Source: Prevotellaceae bacterium
GTDB taxonomy: Bacteria > Bacteroidota > Bacteroidia > Bacteroidales > UBA932
DNA: 8,933 nucleotides
Assembly: GCA_031273485.1 (NCBI GenBank)
Contig: JAISRS010000519.1
Span: 1 to 8,933, forward strand
Direction of reading: 5' to 3'
Each line of letters opens with the position of its first letter. Position 1 is the first letter of the stretch. The notes beneath the pieces are model-generated. The model ran no database searches. It had not been told where the DNA came from and saw only the letters and a program-made list of their open reading frames with translations. A program made the position numbers and the translations under genes. Of the stretch, positions 1 to 6,071 are shown one piece after another.

Positions 1-752
1 GCTTCTATGTCGAGAACTATCATATACGTGTTTCCTATCTGTCGCGACCTGACGCGGTGAGGATTACTTGCTCCGGGGACTTTCTCAACAGCTTCGAATA
101 TCTTGTGATACACCGTTTCGTCCTTCACTCCGTCCATCAGTTCAATGTTGGCGTCCATGAAAATGCTTATCGACGATTTAACAATATACAGACTTATCAG
201 TAAGCCTGTAATAGTGTCCAGTACAGGCAATTTAAGGACAAATGTAAAAATCAGTCCGCCCAATACGCCGGTGGAAATAAGTATATCATTTTTCATATTC
301 ACTGCATTGGCTGTCAGGAGCGGGCTGTTGATTTTTTTACCCTGCCGGTATTGATAAACAGCCAGTAACAACTTTCCCGCAATAGAAACTATTGTTACAT
401 AAACGGCTATTATATCGGGTAATTCTTTCGGTTCGCCCGAAAAAATATGCCGTACTGATAAAACAAGCATTTGTATCCCGGCATAAAAAATCACTAACGA
501 AAGGATTTTTGTAGCGATACTTTCGGCTTTTTCATAACCGTATGCGTATTTTTGATTGGGCGGTCGATTAATGATGTGGGCGGTAAAAATCATCACTATC
601 GAAATCGCCACATCTGTTGCCGAATCAATGCCATCGCCAAGTACAGCCAAACTGCCGGACAGCAAGCCTATAAATATCTTTGACGCGGACAACAGAGTGT
701 TGCCTATCGCACTAATCCACGATGTTCTGATTAATATTTTTTCCCGCGACAT
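1..752 (-). CDS. Cation diffusion facilitator (CDF) family transporter, partial (C-terminus off the left edge)
   Basis: Inner-membrane divalent-metal/proton antiporter of the CDF family; 250 residues are visible from the ATG at 752-750, and the rest of the cytoplasmic domain lies outside. Hydrophobic segments fall at about 11-33, 36-58, 79-100, 112-133, 157-175 and 177-198. The cytoplasmic domain then begins, with the conserved-looking stretch NPHRVRSRQIG (230-240). TM2 carries D43xxxD47. TM5 carries N152xxxD156, where E. coli YiiP has HxxxD. The loop PPNQKYAYGYEKAE (64-77) aligns with the YiiP site-B loop, but N66 and Y73 stand where YiiP has Asp68 and His75. Family assignment is secure. The metal is not: the residues argue against a plain zinc YiiP-type site, and manganese or iron is possible. 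A weak purine stretch (AAAGAG) precedes the start. The gene is separated from asd by 230 bases and a terminator, so it is probably transcribed on its own. Confidence 0.9.
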   Translation of the reverse strand, partial: MSREKILIRTSWISAIGNTLLSASKIFIGLLSGSLAVLGDGIDSATDVAISIVMIFTAHIINRPPNQKYAYGYEKAESIATKILSLVIFYAGIQMLVLSVRHIFSGEPKELPDIIAVYVTIVSIAGKLLLAVYQYRQGKKINSPLLTANAVNMKNDILISTGVLGGLIFTFVLKLPVLDTITGLLISLYIVKSSISIFMDANIELMDGVKDETVYHKIFEAVEKVPGASNPHRVRSRQIGNTYMIVLDIE

Positions 753-780
753 AATATTCTCTTTATTTTGACCGCTCCCG

Positions 781-810
781 ACTGTTTTTACTGTGATTAC
801 CTGTACTGTA
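781..810. promoter_or_regulatory. Cluster of ACTGT/CTGT direct repeats upstream of the CDF gene
   Basis: ACTGT occurs at 781-785, 790-794 and 805-809, with another CTGT at 801-804. The last two form GTACTGTAC (802-810), a near-palindrome. The cluster lies about 30-60 bases before the CDF start codon, where an operator could sit. I do not recognise a binding consensus, and the repeats are short, so a regulatory role is only a suggestion. Confidence 0.2.
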
Positions 811-855
811 CGTTCACGCAAAAAAGGAAACGGTATATGTCTTTAAGTTTTGTAC

Positions 856-970
856 AAAAAAAAACCGGCAAGTTCATTTGATTAAAGTTTTGTTATATGA
901 AAAAGAAACATTATTAATTCTGTAGAAAACAGTAAAAACAACAGACTTTAACCTGATAAGACCTTGCCGG
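856..970 (-). terminator. Long-loop intrinsic terminator / structured 3' UTR of asd
   Basis: On the minus strand an RNA would read CCGGCAAG (970-963), about 90 bases, then CTTGCCGG (872-865), followed at once by nine U (864-856). The first arm begins 12 bases past the asd stop codon. The interior also pairs: GGTTAAAGT (953-945) with ACTTTAATC (888-880), nine pairs including one G-U; TGTT (943-940) with AACA (894-891); and a small hairpin with stem CTGT/ACAG (932-920). The GC-rich closing stem followed by a U-tract fits an intrinsic terminator. The size, about 106 nt, and the nested helices are unusual for a terminator and would also fit a 3'-UTR-derived small RNA. Folding was done by eye. Confidence 0.6.
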
Positions 971-982
971 GATAAACTATAT

Positions 983-1990
983 TTATTTTAAATTATTTTC
1001 TATCATATATTCTGCAATTTGGATTGCATTCAGCGCTGCGCCTTTACGTATCTGGTCGCTGACTGTCCAAAACGCCAATCCGTTAGGATGGGTATAATCT
1101 TTACGTAATCTCCCTACATACACATCGTTGCAGCCTGCAAGATAAAATGGCATGGGATATTTACCCTCTGCCGGATTGTCGAGCAATGTCACTCCTTTTG
1201 CCGATTTAAATGCCTGTATCACCTCTTCCAGCGGCAGTGACGCCGAAGTTTCGCACCATATAGCCTCAGAGTGGGCGCGTGTCACGGGTACGCGTATCGC
1301 AGTAGCGCTCACGGCAATATCCGAATGCATTATTTTACGTGTTTCGTTGTGCATTTTCATTTCTTCTTTTGTGTAATCATTGTCCGTAAACACGTCTATT
1401 TGAGGGATAAGATTAAATGCAAGCTGATATTTGAATTTTTCGATTGTAGGGGATTCGCCTTTCAACACCTGCGAGGTTTGGATTTTGAGTTCTTCCATAG
1501 CTGCCGCGCCCGCTCCGCTTGCCGACTGATAGGTTGCGATATGCACACGTGTGATATGCGATAATTTTTCTATGGGATTCAGCGCCACAACCATTTGTAT
1601 TGTAGTGCAATTGGGATTTGCGATAATGTTGCGTGGGCGATTTTTACAATCTTCGGCATTAATTTCCGGAACCACTAAGGGGATATCGTTTTCCATGCGG
1701 AAAGCGCTTGAATTATCAATCATCACAGCGCCGTATTTGGTTATATCCGCTGCAAATTCGCGCGAAGTTCCGGCTCCTGCCGAAGCAAGCACGATGTCGA
1801 TATTCTTAAAATCGTCGTTGTGTTTAAGTTCTTTAACCGTGAACTTGTTTCCTTTAACAACATATTCCGAACCCGCGCTGCGAGCAGACCCAAAAAGCGT
1901 CAACTCGTCAAAGGGGAAATTGCGCTCTTCCAGCAGTTTGATAAATTCTTGTCCAACAGCGCCACTAACGCCAACTATTGCAATTTTCAT
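983..1990 (-). CDS. asd: Aspartate-semialdehyde dehydrogenase
   Basis: Cytosolic enzyme that reduces aspartyl-4-phosphate with NADPH to aspartate semialdehyde, the branch point to lysine/diaminopimelate, threonine and methionine. The 335-residue length is typical. The N-terminal nucleotide-binding loop is GVSGAVG (7-13), where the usual form is GATGAVG. R98 in NSSAFR is the likely phosphate-binding arginine. The catalytic cysteine is C128 in NPNCTT. The stretch SASGAGAAAMEEL (156-168) belongs to the catalytic domain, and RVPVTRAHSEA (233-243) supplies the conserved R233 and active-site H240. The ATG at 1990-1988 directly precedes the Rossmann strand MKIAIVG, so the start is firm. A Bacteroidota promoter lies 33-61 bases upstream and a terminator-like element follows, suggesting a single-gene transcription unit although the porin gene lies 94 bases upstream on the same strand. 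Confidence 0.97.
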   Translation of the reverse strand: MKIAIVGVSGAVGQEFIKLLEERNFPFDELTLFGSARSAGSEYVVKGNKFTVKELKHNDDFKNIDIVLASAGAGTSREFAADITKYGAVMIDNSSAFRMENDIPLVVPEINAEDCKNRPRNIIANPNCTTIQMVVALNPIEKLSHITRVHIATYQSASGAGAAAMEELKIQTSQVLKGESPTIEKFKYQLAFNLIPQIDVFTDNDYTKEEMKMHNETRKIMHSDIAVSATAIRVPVTRAHSEAIWCETSASLPLEEVIQAFKSAKGVTLLDNPAEGKYPMPFYLAGCNDVYVGRLRKDYTHPNGLAFWTVSDQIRKGAALNAIQIAEYMIENNLK

Positions 1991-2022
1991 ATTTATTTAA
2001 ACTAAATCATTAAAACAAGGTG

Positions 2023-2051
2023 CAAAGGTATAAAGTTTTTAAAATTTCAAA
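2023..2051 (-). promoter_or_regulatory. Bacteroidota-type promoter of asd
   Basis: Read on the minus strand: TTTG (2051-2048), 17 bases, then TACCTTTG (2030-2023), an exact match to the TAnnTTTG -7 element. The start codon is at 1990, giving a short leader of roughly 25 bases. The 17-base spacing is at the short end of the reported range. Confidence 0.65.
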
Positions 2052-2084
2052 TCTTTTTTTGAATCAAAATCGTCGGAATTGTAT

Positions 2085-3101
2085 TTAAAATATCGCAAAG
2101 AACTGTAACGCAACATGATTAAAAGGGTTATTATTTACTGTTGTTCTGTATGAATAATTAAATTTGAAATGAAAATCCTTCACCGGAAAATAATTTATCC
2201 CCACAATATAGTTTGCCTGACGGGTTTCTTTTATCGAAATATCTTTTTGAAAATAATCATATTTCACTAAAGCCTGTATTTTGGGATGTATAAAATATCC
2301 TGCAACAATATAATATCCGTCGCTTTCGGCGTTTTTAGTTTTTCCCCGTATGTATTCGCTTCTTATCAGCGTTTTACGATTGTCGTATTTTATGCCTCCG
2401 CCGGTTCGTACCCGTTGAAATGCTTCGCTTTGCACTCTTGTTGAGCCATTATAATGCGATACCGACAAGGTGAGTTCTTTGAGCGGATTAATGGATATTA
2501 TGCCCGAAAAATCTTTTGACCGATTGTTATCGGAGGTGTTGATGCCGTTTCCGTTGAAAAGTCCTATGGAATATTCAAAAAGATTGTGATTTGTTTGGCG
2601 CAAAAATCCGCCGAATAAATTAATCCCCATGTCGCGCCCGATGGACGAAATGCCCGAAACGTCTTCATAAGCGCATAATCCAAGTATGACCATCGAATTT
2701 TCTACCATCTCCAATCCTTGTGAGGAATAGGCGTTTTCGAGAGAAAACGGAAGTTTAAATTGACCTGCTTTCAGGTTTAAATTTTCTTTCATTTTCCATG
2801 TGATAAAAGCATCCAGGAGTTTAGGCGTTTTGGCAAATTCCGTGTAAATTCGATAATCTAACGAAGCTGAAACCGAACCTCTTACTCCAACACGTGCTCG
2901 ACGTATGTCAAAACTGTTCAATCCCTCGCTTGCGTCGGAATATTGGTAACGCAGATTTACAATACCGTAGATTTTGGGTAATTTGGAAAGGATATTTTCA
3001 ATTCTGTCAAACTTTTTACCGATGCTGTCCTGAGATTTTGCCTCTGAAATGAAGGTTAAAAATAATAATGCGGCTACTAAACCGGAAATGTATTTTGTCA
3101 T
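2085..3101 (-). CDS. Outer-membrane porin, phosphate-selective porin O/P-like
   Basis: Predicted 338-residue outer-membrane beta-barrel. The start chosen is the ATG at 3101-3099, because it opens a Sec signal peptide (MTKYISGLVAALLFLTF..., cleavage near SEAKS|QD around residue 22-24). The open frame continues upstream to 3377, but that extension runs antisense through tRNA-Thr and is not coding. After a short, possibly helical segment (about 25-40), the mature protein has alternating amphipathic strands. These include a block SFDIRRARVGVRGS typical of the Porin_O_P family and LKAGQFKLPFSLE. It ends in phenylalanine (QFFAIF), the usual terminal signature for barrel assembly. Substrate is uncertain: family members are often called phosphate- or polyphosphate-selective, but many Bacteroidota copies are uncharacterised, and no phosphate-uptake genes lie nearby. 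asd follows 94 bases downstream with its own promoter. Confidence 0.85.
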   Translation of the reverse strand: MTKYISGLVAALLFLTFISEAKSQDSIGKKFDRIENILSKLPKIYGIVNLRYQYSDASEGLNSFDIRRARVGVRGSVSASLDYRIYTEFAKTPKLLDAFITWKMKENLNLKAGQFKLPFSLENAYSSQGLEMVENSMVILGLCAYEDVSGISSIGRDMGINLFGGFLRQTNHNLFEYSIGLFNGNGINTSDNNRSKDFSGIISINPLKELTLSVSHYNGSTRVQSEAFQRVRTGGGIKYDNRKTLIRSEYIRGKTKNAESDGYYIVAGYFIHPKIQALVKYDYFQKDISIKETRQANYIVGINYFPVKDFHFKFNYSYRTTVNNNPFNHVALQFFAIF

Positions 3102-3154
3102 TAATTCTATGTGTTTATTATATTTATAATAATCTATCTTTAAATTTTCGCTTG

Positions 3155-3162
3155 CAAAAGTA
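3155..3162 (-). promoter_or_regulatory. Candidate -7 element of the porin gene
   Basis: On the minus strand TACTTTTG matches TAnnTTTG exactly, 54 bases before the porin start codon. No clear TTTG lies 17-23 bases further upstream, where the sequence is a run of T and AT-rich bases, so the promoter is only half supported. Confidence 0.4.
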
Positions 3163-3203
3163 ATGATTATTATAAAAAAAATCATCCGAAATCCACAAAA
3201 ATG

Positions 3204-3233
3204 TTGGAAGAAGAATAAAATAGTGTACCTTTG
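3204..3233 (+). promoter_or_regulatory. Bacteroidota-type promoter of tRNA-Thr
   Basis: TTG (3204-3206), 19 bases, then TACCTTTG (3226-3233). The first base of the mature tRNA is 13 bases after the -7 element, leaving only a very short 5' leader. It fires away from the porin gene, with the two -7 elements about 65 bases apart. Confidence 0.7.
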
Positions 3234-3245
3234 CACCGCAAAATC

Positions 3246-3318
3246 GCCGAAATAGCTCAGTTGGTAGAGCAATTCATTCGTAATGAATAGGTCGCCGGTT
3301 CGAGTCCGGCTTTCGGCT
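3246..3318 (+). tRNA. tRNA-Thr (anticodon CGU)
   Basis: A full cloverleaf of 73 bases is visible. The acceptor stem is GCCGAAA/TTTCGGC (3246-3252 with 3311-3317), seven pairs. The D stem is GCTC/GAGC with loop AGTTGGTA. The anticodon stem is ATTCA/TGAAT, with loop TTCGTAA and anticodon CGT at 3279-3281. The T stem is GCCGG/CCGGC with loop TTCGAGT. The discriminator is T at 3318. CCA is not encoded and must be added enzymatically. The gene stands alone rather than in a tRNA cluster. CGU reads ACG threonine codons; another isoacceptor elsewhere would be expected to read the rest. Confidence 0.97.
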
Positions 3319-3323
3319 CTTCT

Positions 3324-3520
3324 CCACGAATTTTTTTTAGTCCACGGGAATTTTTTATCCACGATTTTTTTATCCACGAATTACACGGATTACACGAATT
3401 TAAATCCTGTGGATTTTTACGAATTACACGAATTTGTTTATCCACAGATTACACGGATTAAATCCTGCGGATTTTTACGAATTACACGAATCCTGCGGAT
3501 TTTTTACGAATTAACACGAT
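3324..3520. repeat. Imperfect intergenic repeat array of the CACGAATTACACG type
   Basis: Non-coding, AT-rich stretch made of degenerate short units. A 31-base unit starting AATCCTG(T/C)GGATTTTTACG occurs at 3403-3433 and 3461-3491 with one difference. A third copy with two single-base insertions sits at 3489-3520 and overlaps the second by three bases. A related unit, CCACGAATTACACGGATT, occurs at 3374-3391, with variant CCACAGATTACACGGATT at 3442-3459. CTGTGGAT (3407-3414) and ATCCACAG (3440-3447) are exact inverted partners. CCACG followed by runs of T recurs from 3324 onward. Similar sequences are, to my knowledge, widespread between genes in Bacteroidota; their origin is unclear. Open frames through this region are low-complexity artefacts. 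Confidence 0.7.
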
Positions 3521-3528
3521 TTTTTTTT

Positions 3529-3598
3529 CTGCGAAGTCAAAAATCCTATAATCCTTTAATCATGGTTCAGACAATTTCCACGAATTTTTTCTGCGAAG
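3529..3598. repeat. Second repeat type: CTGCGAAG-bounded unit
   Basis: CTGCGAAG occurs at 3529-3536 and 3591-3598, each preceded by a run of T (the second by CCACGAATTTTTT, 3579-3590). Between them lies a stretch containing AATCCTATAATCC and AATCATGGTTCAGACAA (3558-3574). That stretch resembles another non-coding motif I associate with Bacteroidota spacers, on memory only. No coding potential is seen. Confidence 0.4.
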
Positions 3599-3621
3599 GT
3601 AAAATAAGGGCGCAAAGCGTT

Positions 3622-3682
3622 TTCACAAAGAGCACAAAGAAACACCTTGGTGAACTTTGTGAAACACTTCGTGAACTTTGTG
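3622..3682. repeat. Third repeat type: CACAAAG/CTTTGTG inverted and direct repeats
   Basis: TTCACAAAG (3622-3630) pairs with CTTTGTGAA (3655-3663) over nine bases around an inner CACC-TT-GGTG hairpin (3643-3652). GTGAACTTTGTG is directly repeated at 3650-3661 and 3671-3682. It has no U-tract, so it is not a usual intrinsic terminator. Between here and 3771 only one weak hairpin is visible (CTCGGAGAT at 3726-3734 with ATCTTCGAG at 3745-3753, including one G-T), and no gene. Confidence 0.45.
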
Positions 3683-3771
3683 TTTGAAAATGTCTCTTTC
3701 AATACAGCCTCGTACCTTTTTGGTTCTCGGAGATGGAAAATTCTATCTTCGAGCTAAAAAATCCCCCTTTC

Positions 3772-3817
3772 AAAAAAAACACCCTTGCTTCTCTTTTTCA
3801 AAAGAGAAAGCAAGGGT
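3772..3817 (-). terminator. Intrinsic terminator of the EF-G paralogue gene
   Basis: On the minus strand, ACCCTTGCTTTCTCTTTT (3817-3800) pairs with a complementary arm ending AAGCAAGGGT (down to 3781), with one bulged base. A G and eight U (3779-3772) follow. It begins 31 bases after the stop codon at 3848. The plus-strand side has no U-tract, so it acts for the minus strand only. Confidence 0.85.
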
Positions 3818-3847
3818 AGTTGTAATAATAATAAAAAAATAATTGAT

Positions 3848-6004
3848 TTATTCGTCTTTTTCTTCGGCTTCGTAGGCTTTCAGGAGTTTATCCTGAACAT
3901 CCGACGGTACCTGCTGATAGTCGAGGAATTTCATTGAGAACGTAGCGCTTCCCGACGTTAAAGAGCTTAACGACGTTGAATATTTATACATTTCGGCTAA
4001 CGGAACACGCACTTTGATGATTTCAAAACCGCTTTCGCTTTCCATGCCTTCGATTATTGCTCTTCGGTTTTGTAAATCGCCCATTACATCGCCCATATAT
4101 TCGGCAGGTACATATACTTTTACTTCGTAGATGGGTTCCATGATTTTGGGACCTGCTTTTTTGAAAGCTTCTTTAAATGCGTTACGTCCGGCGAGTCGAA
4201 ACGATAATTCGTTAGAATCCACCGGGTGCATTTTGCCGTCATACACCGCTACCCGAATGTCGCGCGCATAGGAGCCTGTGAGAGGACCCTCTTCCATCTT
4301 GTCCATGATGCCTTTCAGTATTGCGGGCATAAAGCGGGCGTCTATGGAACCGCCAACTATACTGTTATAATATATGAGTTTTCCGCCCCAGTCCAGATTC
4401 ACCTCTTCCTTACCTCTAAGACTTAGTTTAATTTCCTTCCCGTCGATTTTATACATAGTTGTATCGGGCGAGCCTTCGATGTGAGGTTCAATCACAATGT
4501 GAACTTCTCCGAACTGCCCTGCGCCTCCCGACTGTTTTTTGTGCCTGTAATCGGCGGCGGCTATTTTTGTGATAGTTTCCCTGTAGGGGATTTTGGGAGC
4601 GAACAGTTCTATGTCCATTTTATTATTGTTGAAAAGACCCCATTTCAGGATATTTATATGATGTTCACCCTGTCCGCTAAGGATTGTTTGTTTCAGTTCC
4701 TTCGAATATTCCACAATAAGAGTGGGGTCTTCCTGATGCGCTTTTTGCAGGAGTTCGCTAAGTTTTTCGTCGTCGTTTTCGTTTTTAGCTTTCACTGCCG
4801 TTCGGAATTTGGGTTCGGGGAAAATTATCGGGACATATTTCGAATCGACTCCCGGGACGTTCAGGGTTTGATTTGTTTTTGTATTTTTCAGTTTAACCGT
4901 ACAGCCCAAATCTCCGGCGATCATTTCCGTAACTTTTTCCCGCTTTTTGCCTGCGGATACAAATATGCTTGACAGGCGTTCTTTAGTACCGTTGTTAGCG
5001 TTCACCATGTCTATGCCTTCTTTGATTGTGCCGGACACAACGCGGAAATAATTTACTTCTCCGATATGCTGTTCCATCGAAGTTTTGTAAACAAACACCG
5101 AAGCCGGAGCATCCGCCTTGCAGGGTACTGTTGCGCCGTCTTCCGTTTCAAACACATTTCCGTTATCGGGATACGGAGCTACATTAATAATGAAGTCCAT
5201 GAGGCGTTTGATTCCAATATCTTTTTTCGCCGAAAGGCAAAAAACCGGAAAAGTGTTTCTTTCCTTGATGCCAAGCGACAAGCCTGTTCGTATTTCTTCT
5301 TCGGTCAATTCACCTTTTTCAAAGAATATTTCCATCAGTTGTTCGTCGTGTTCGGCGGCGGCTTCCACCAGAGCGTTATGATATTCGGTGGCGCGCTCCG
5401 CTTCGTCGTCCGGAATTTCGTTTTCCACACGTGTACCGTTATCGTCGGTAAAAGTGTAATACTTCATTTTCAGCACGTCAATAAATCCGTTAAAGCCTTC
5501 GCCCGCCGTCAGGGGGTACTGCACAATCACTACGTGGTTGCCGAACGACTGTTTCAGCGATTCGACCGTATTTTCCCAGTTGGCTTTTTCGTGATCCAGC
5601 TGATTTACGGCTAAGATTACAGGTTTTTTATTTCTCGCCGCCCACCGGTTAAGTGTCTGAGTGCCGATTTCGACTCCAGCCTGTGCATTAATAACCATCA
5701 CGCAGGTATCTACAACCTTCATTGCGGAAATCACCCCGTTCACAAAGTCGTCTGCGCCCGGAGTATCAATTATATTCAACTTGTGATTGCTGTATTCGGC
5801 ATACAGCGGAGTTGAATAAATGGAACGTTTATATAACTGTTCCACTTCGGTATAATCCGAGATGGTGTTTTTGGCATCAACGCTTCCGCGTCGGTCGATC
5901 ACTTTGCCTTCAAACATCATAGCTTCCGCCAGGGTTGTTTTTCCCGAACCGGCGCTACCGAGCAGAACTACGTTCTTAATTTGACTCGTTAAATATGTCT
6001 TCAT
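3848..6004 (-). CDS. Elongation factor G paralogue (EF-G2-like) with altered GTPase motifs
   Basis: 718-residue translational GTPase-fold protein with the EF-G domain order: G domain (about 1-280), domain II (about 295-390), domain III (about 397-470), domain IV (about 472-620) and domain V (about 622-700), then an acidic tail (EAEEKDE). G-domain motifs are P-loop GSAGSGKTT (16-24), switch I region KRSIYST (59-65), switch II DTPGADDF (80-87), NQLD (134-137) and SAK (258-260). Canonical EF-G has AHIDAGKTT, RGIT, DTPGHVDF and NKxD, so the P-loop Asp, the switch II His, the NKxD Lys and probably the switch I Thr are all replaced. Domain IV keeps QSGGAGQFG (491-499) and the tip HPVDS (593-597). 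It also has extra sequence of about 30 residues near 512-545. A Bacteroides EF-G2 lacking GTPase activity has been reported; this resembles it, by inference. It is not in a str operon, has its own promoter and terminator, and is probably not the main EF-G. Confidence 0.88.
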   Translation of the reverse strand: MKTYLTSQIKNVVLLGSAGSGKTTLAEAMMFEGKVIDRRGSVDAKNTISDYTEVEQLYKRSIYSTPLYAEYSNHKLNIIDTPGADDFVNGVISAMKVVDTCVMVINAQAGVEIGTQTLNRWAARNKKPVILAVNQLDHEKANWENTVESLKQSFGNHVVIVQYPLTAGEGFNGFIDVLKMKYYTFTDDNGTRVENEIPDDEAERATEYHNALVEAAAEHDEQLMEIFFEKGELTEEEIRTGLSLGIKERNTFPVFCLSAKKDIGIKRLMDFIINVAPYPDNGNVFETEDGATVPCKADAPASVFVYKTSMEQHIGEVNYFRVVSGTIKEGIDMVNANNGTKERLSSIFVSAGKKREKVTEMIAGDLGCTVKLKNTKTNQTLNVPGVDSKYVPIIFPEPKFRTAVKAKNENDDEKLSELLQKAHQEDPTLIVEYSKELKQTILSGQGEHHINILKWGLFNNNKMDIELFAPKIPYRETITKIAAADYRHKKQSGGAGQFGEVHIVIEPHIEGSPDTTMYKIDGKEIKLSLRGKEEVNLDWGGKLIYYNSIVGGSIDARFMPAILKGIMDKMEEGPLTGSYARDIRVAVYDGKMHPVDSNELSFRLAGRNAFKEAFKKAGPKIMEPIYEVKVYVPAEYMGDVMGDLQNRRAIIEGMESESGFEIIKVRVPLAEMYKYSTSLSSLTSGSATFSMKFLDYQQVPSDVQDKLLKAYEAEEKDE

Positions 6005-6005
6005 C

Positions 6006-6036
6006 TTTTTAAAGTTTATATTTTTTAAAGTTTATA
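6006..6036 (-). repeat. 15-base tandem duplication in the EF-G paralogue leader
   Basis: The plus strand reads TTTTTAAAGTTTATA at 6006-6020 and again exactly at 6022-6036, a period of 16. The pair fills almost the whole predicted leader between the promoter's -7 element and the start codon at 6004. It could affect translation initiation or be a simple slippage duplication. Confidence 0.6.
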
Positions 6037-6039
6037 AAA

Positions 6040-6071
6040 CAAGGATAAATATTTGTTTTAATCGCTCCAAA
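6040..6071 (-). promoter_or_regulatory. Candidate promoter of the EF-G paralogue
   Basis: On the minus strand: TTTG (6071-6068), 20 bases, then TATCCTTG (6047-6040), which departs from TAnnTTTG at one base. Spacing is normal for Bacteroidota. A start site just downstream would give a leader of roughly 30 bases. Confidence 0.5.

Noticed and set aside
145..771. Plus-strand open frames at 145-354 and 556-771
   Set aside because: They lie antisense to the CDF transporter, whose minus-strand frame is continuous and matches a known family; their translations show no domain.
865..970. Terminal inverted repeats of a miniature insertion element
   Set aside because: The 8-base inverted repeats could be read this way, but no flanking target duplication is seen, and the adjacent U-tract and position after asd fit a terminator better.
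3324..3520. Possible CRISPR array
   Set aside because: Units are degenerate, spacing is irregular (58 then 28 bases), copies overlap, there are no unique uniform spacers, and no cas genes are present.
3283..3687. Plus-strand open frame of 134 codons and minus-strand frame 3257-3445
   Set aside because: Both cross the tRNA and the repeat array and translate to repetitive low-complexity peptide; there is no signal peptide or domain.
3318..3700. Integrated element using tRNA-Thr as attachment site
   Set aside because: No integrase, no direct repeat of the tRNA 3' end and no element genes follow; only repeats and then the terminator of the next gene.
4226..5922. Several plus-strand open frames (4226-4426, 4481-4972, 5066-5614, 5722-5922)
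   Set aside because: All are antisense shadows of the EF-G paralogue, whose frame is unbroken from 6004 to 3848.
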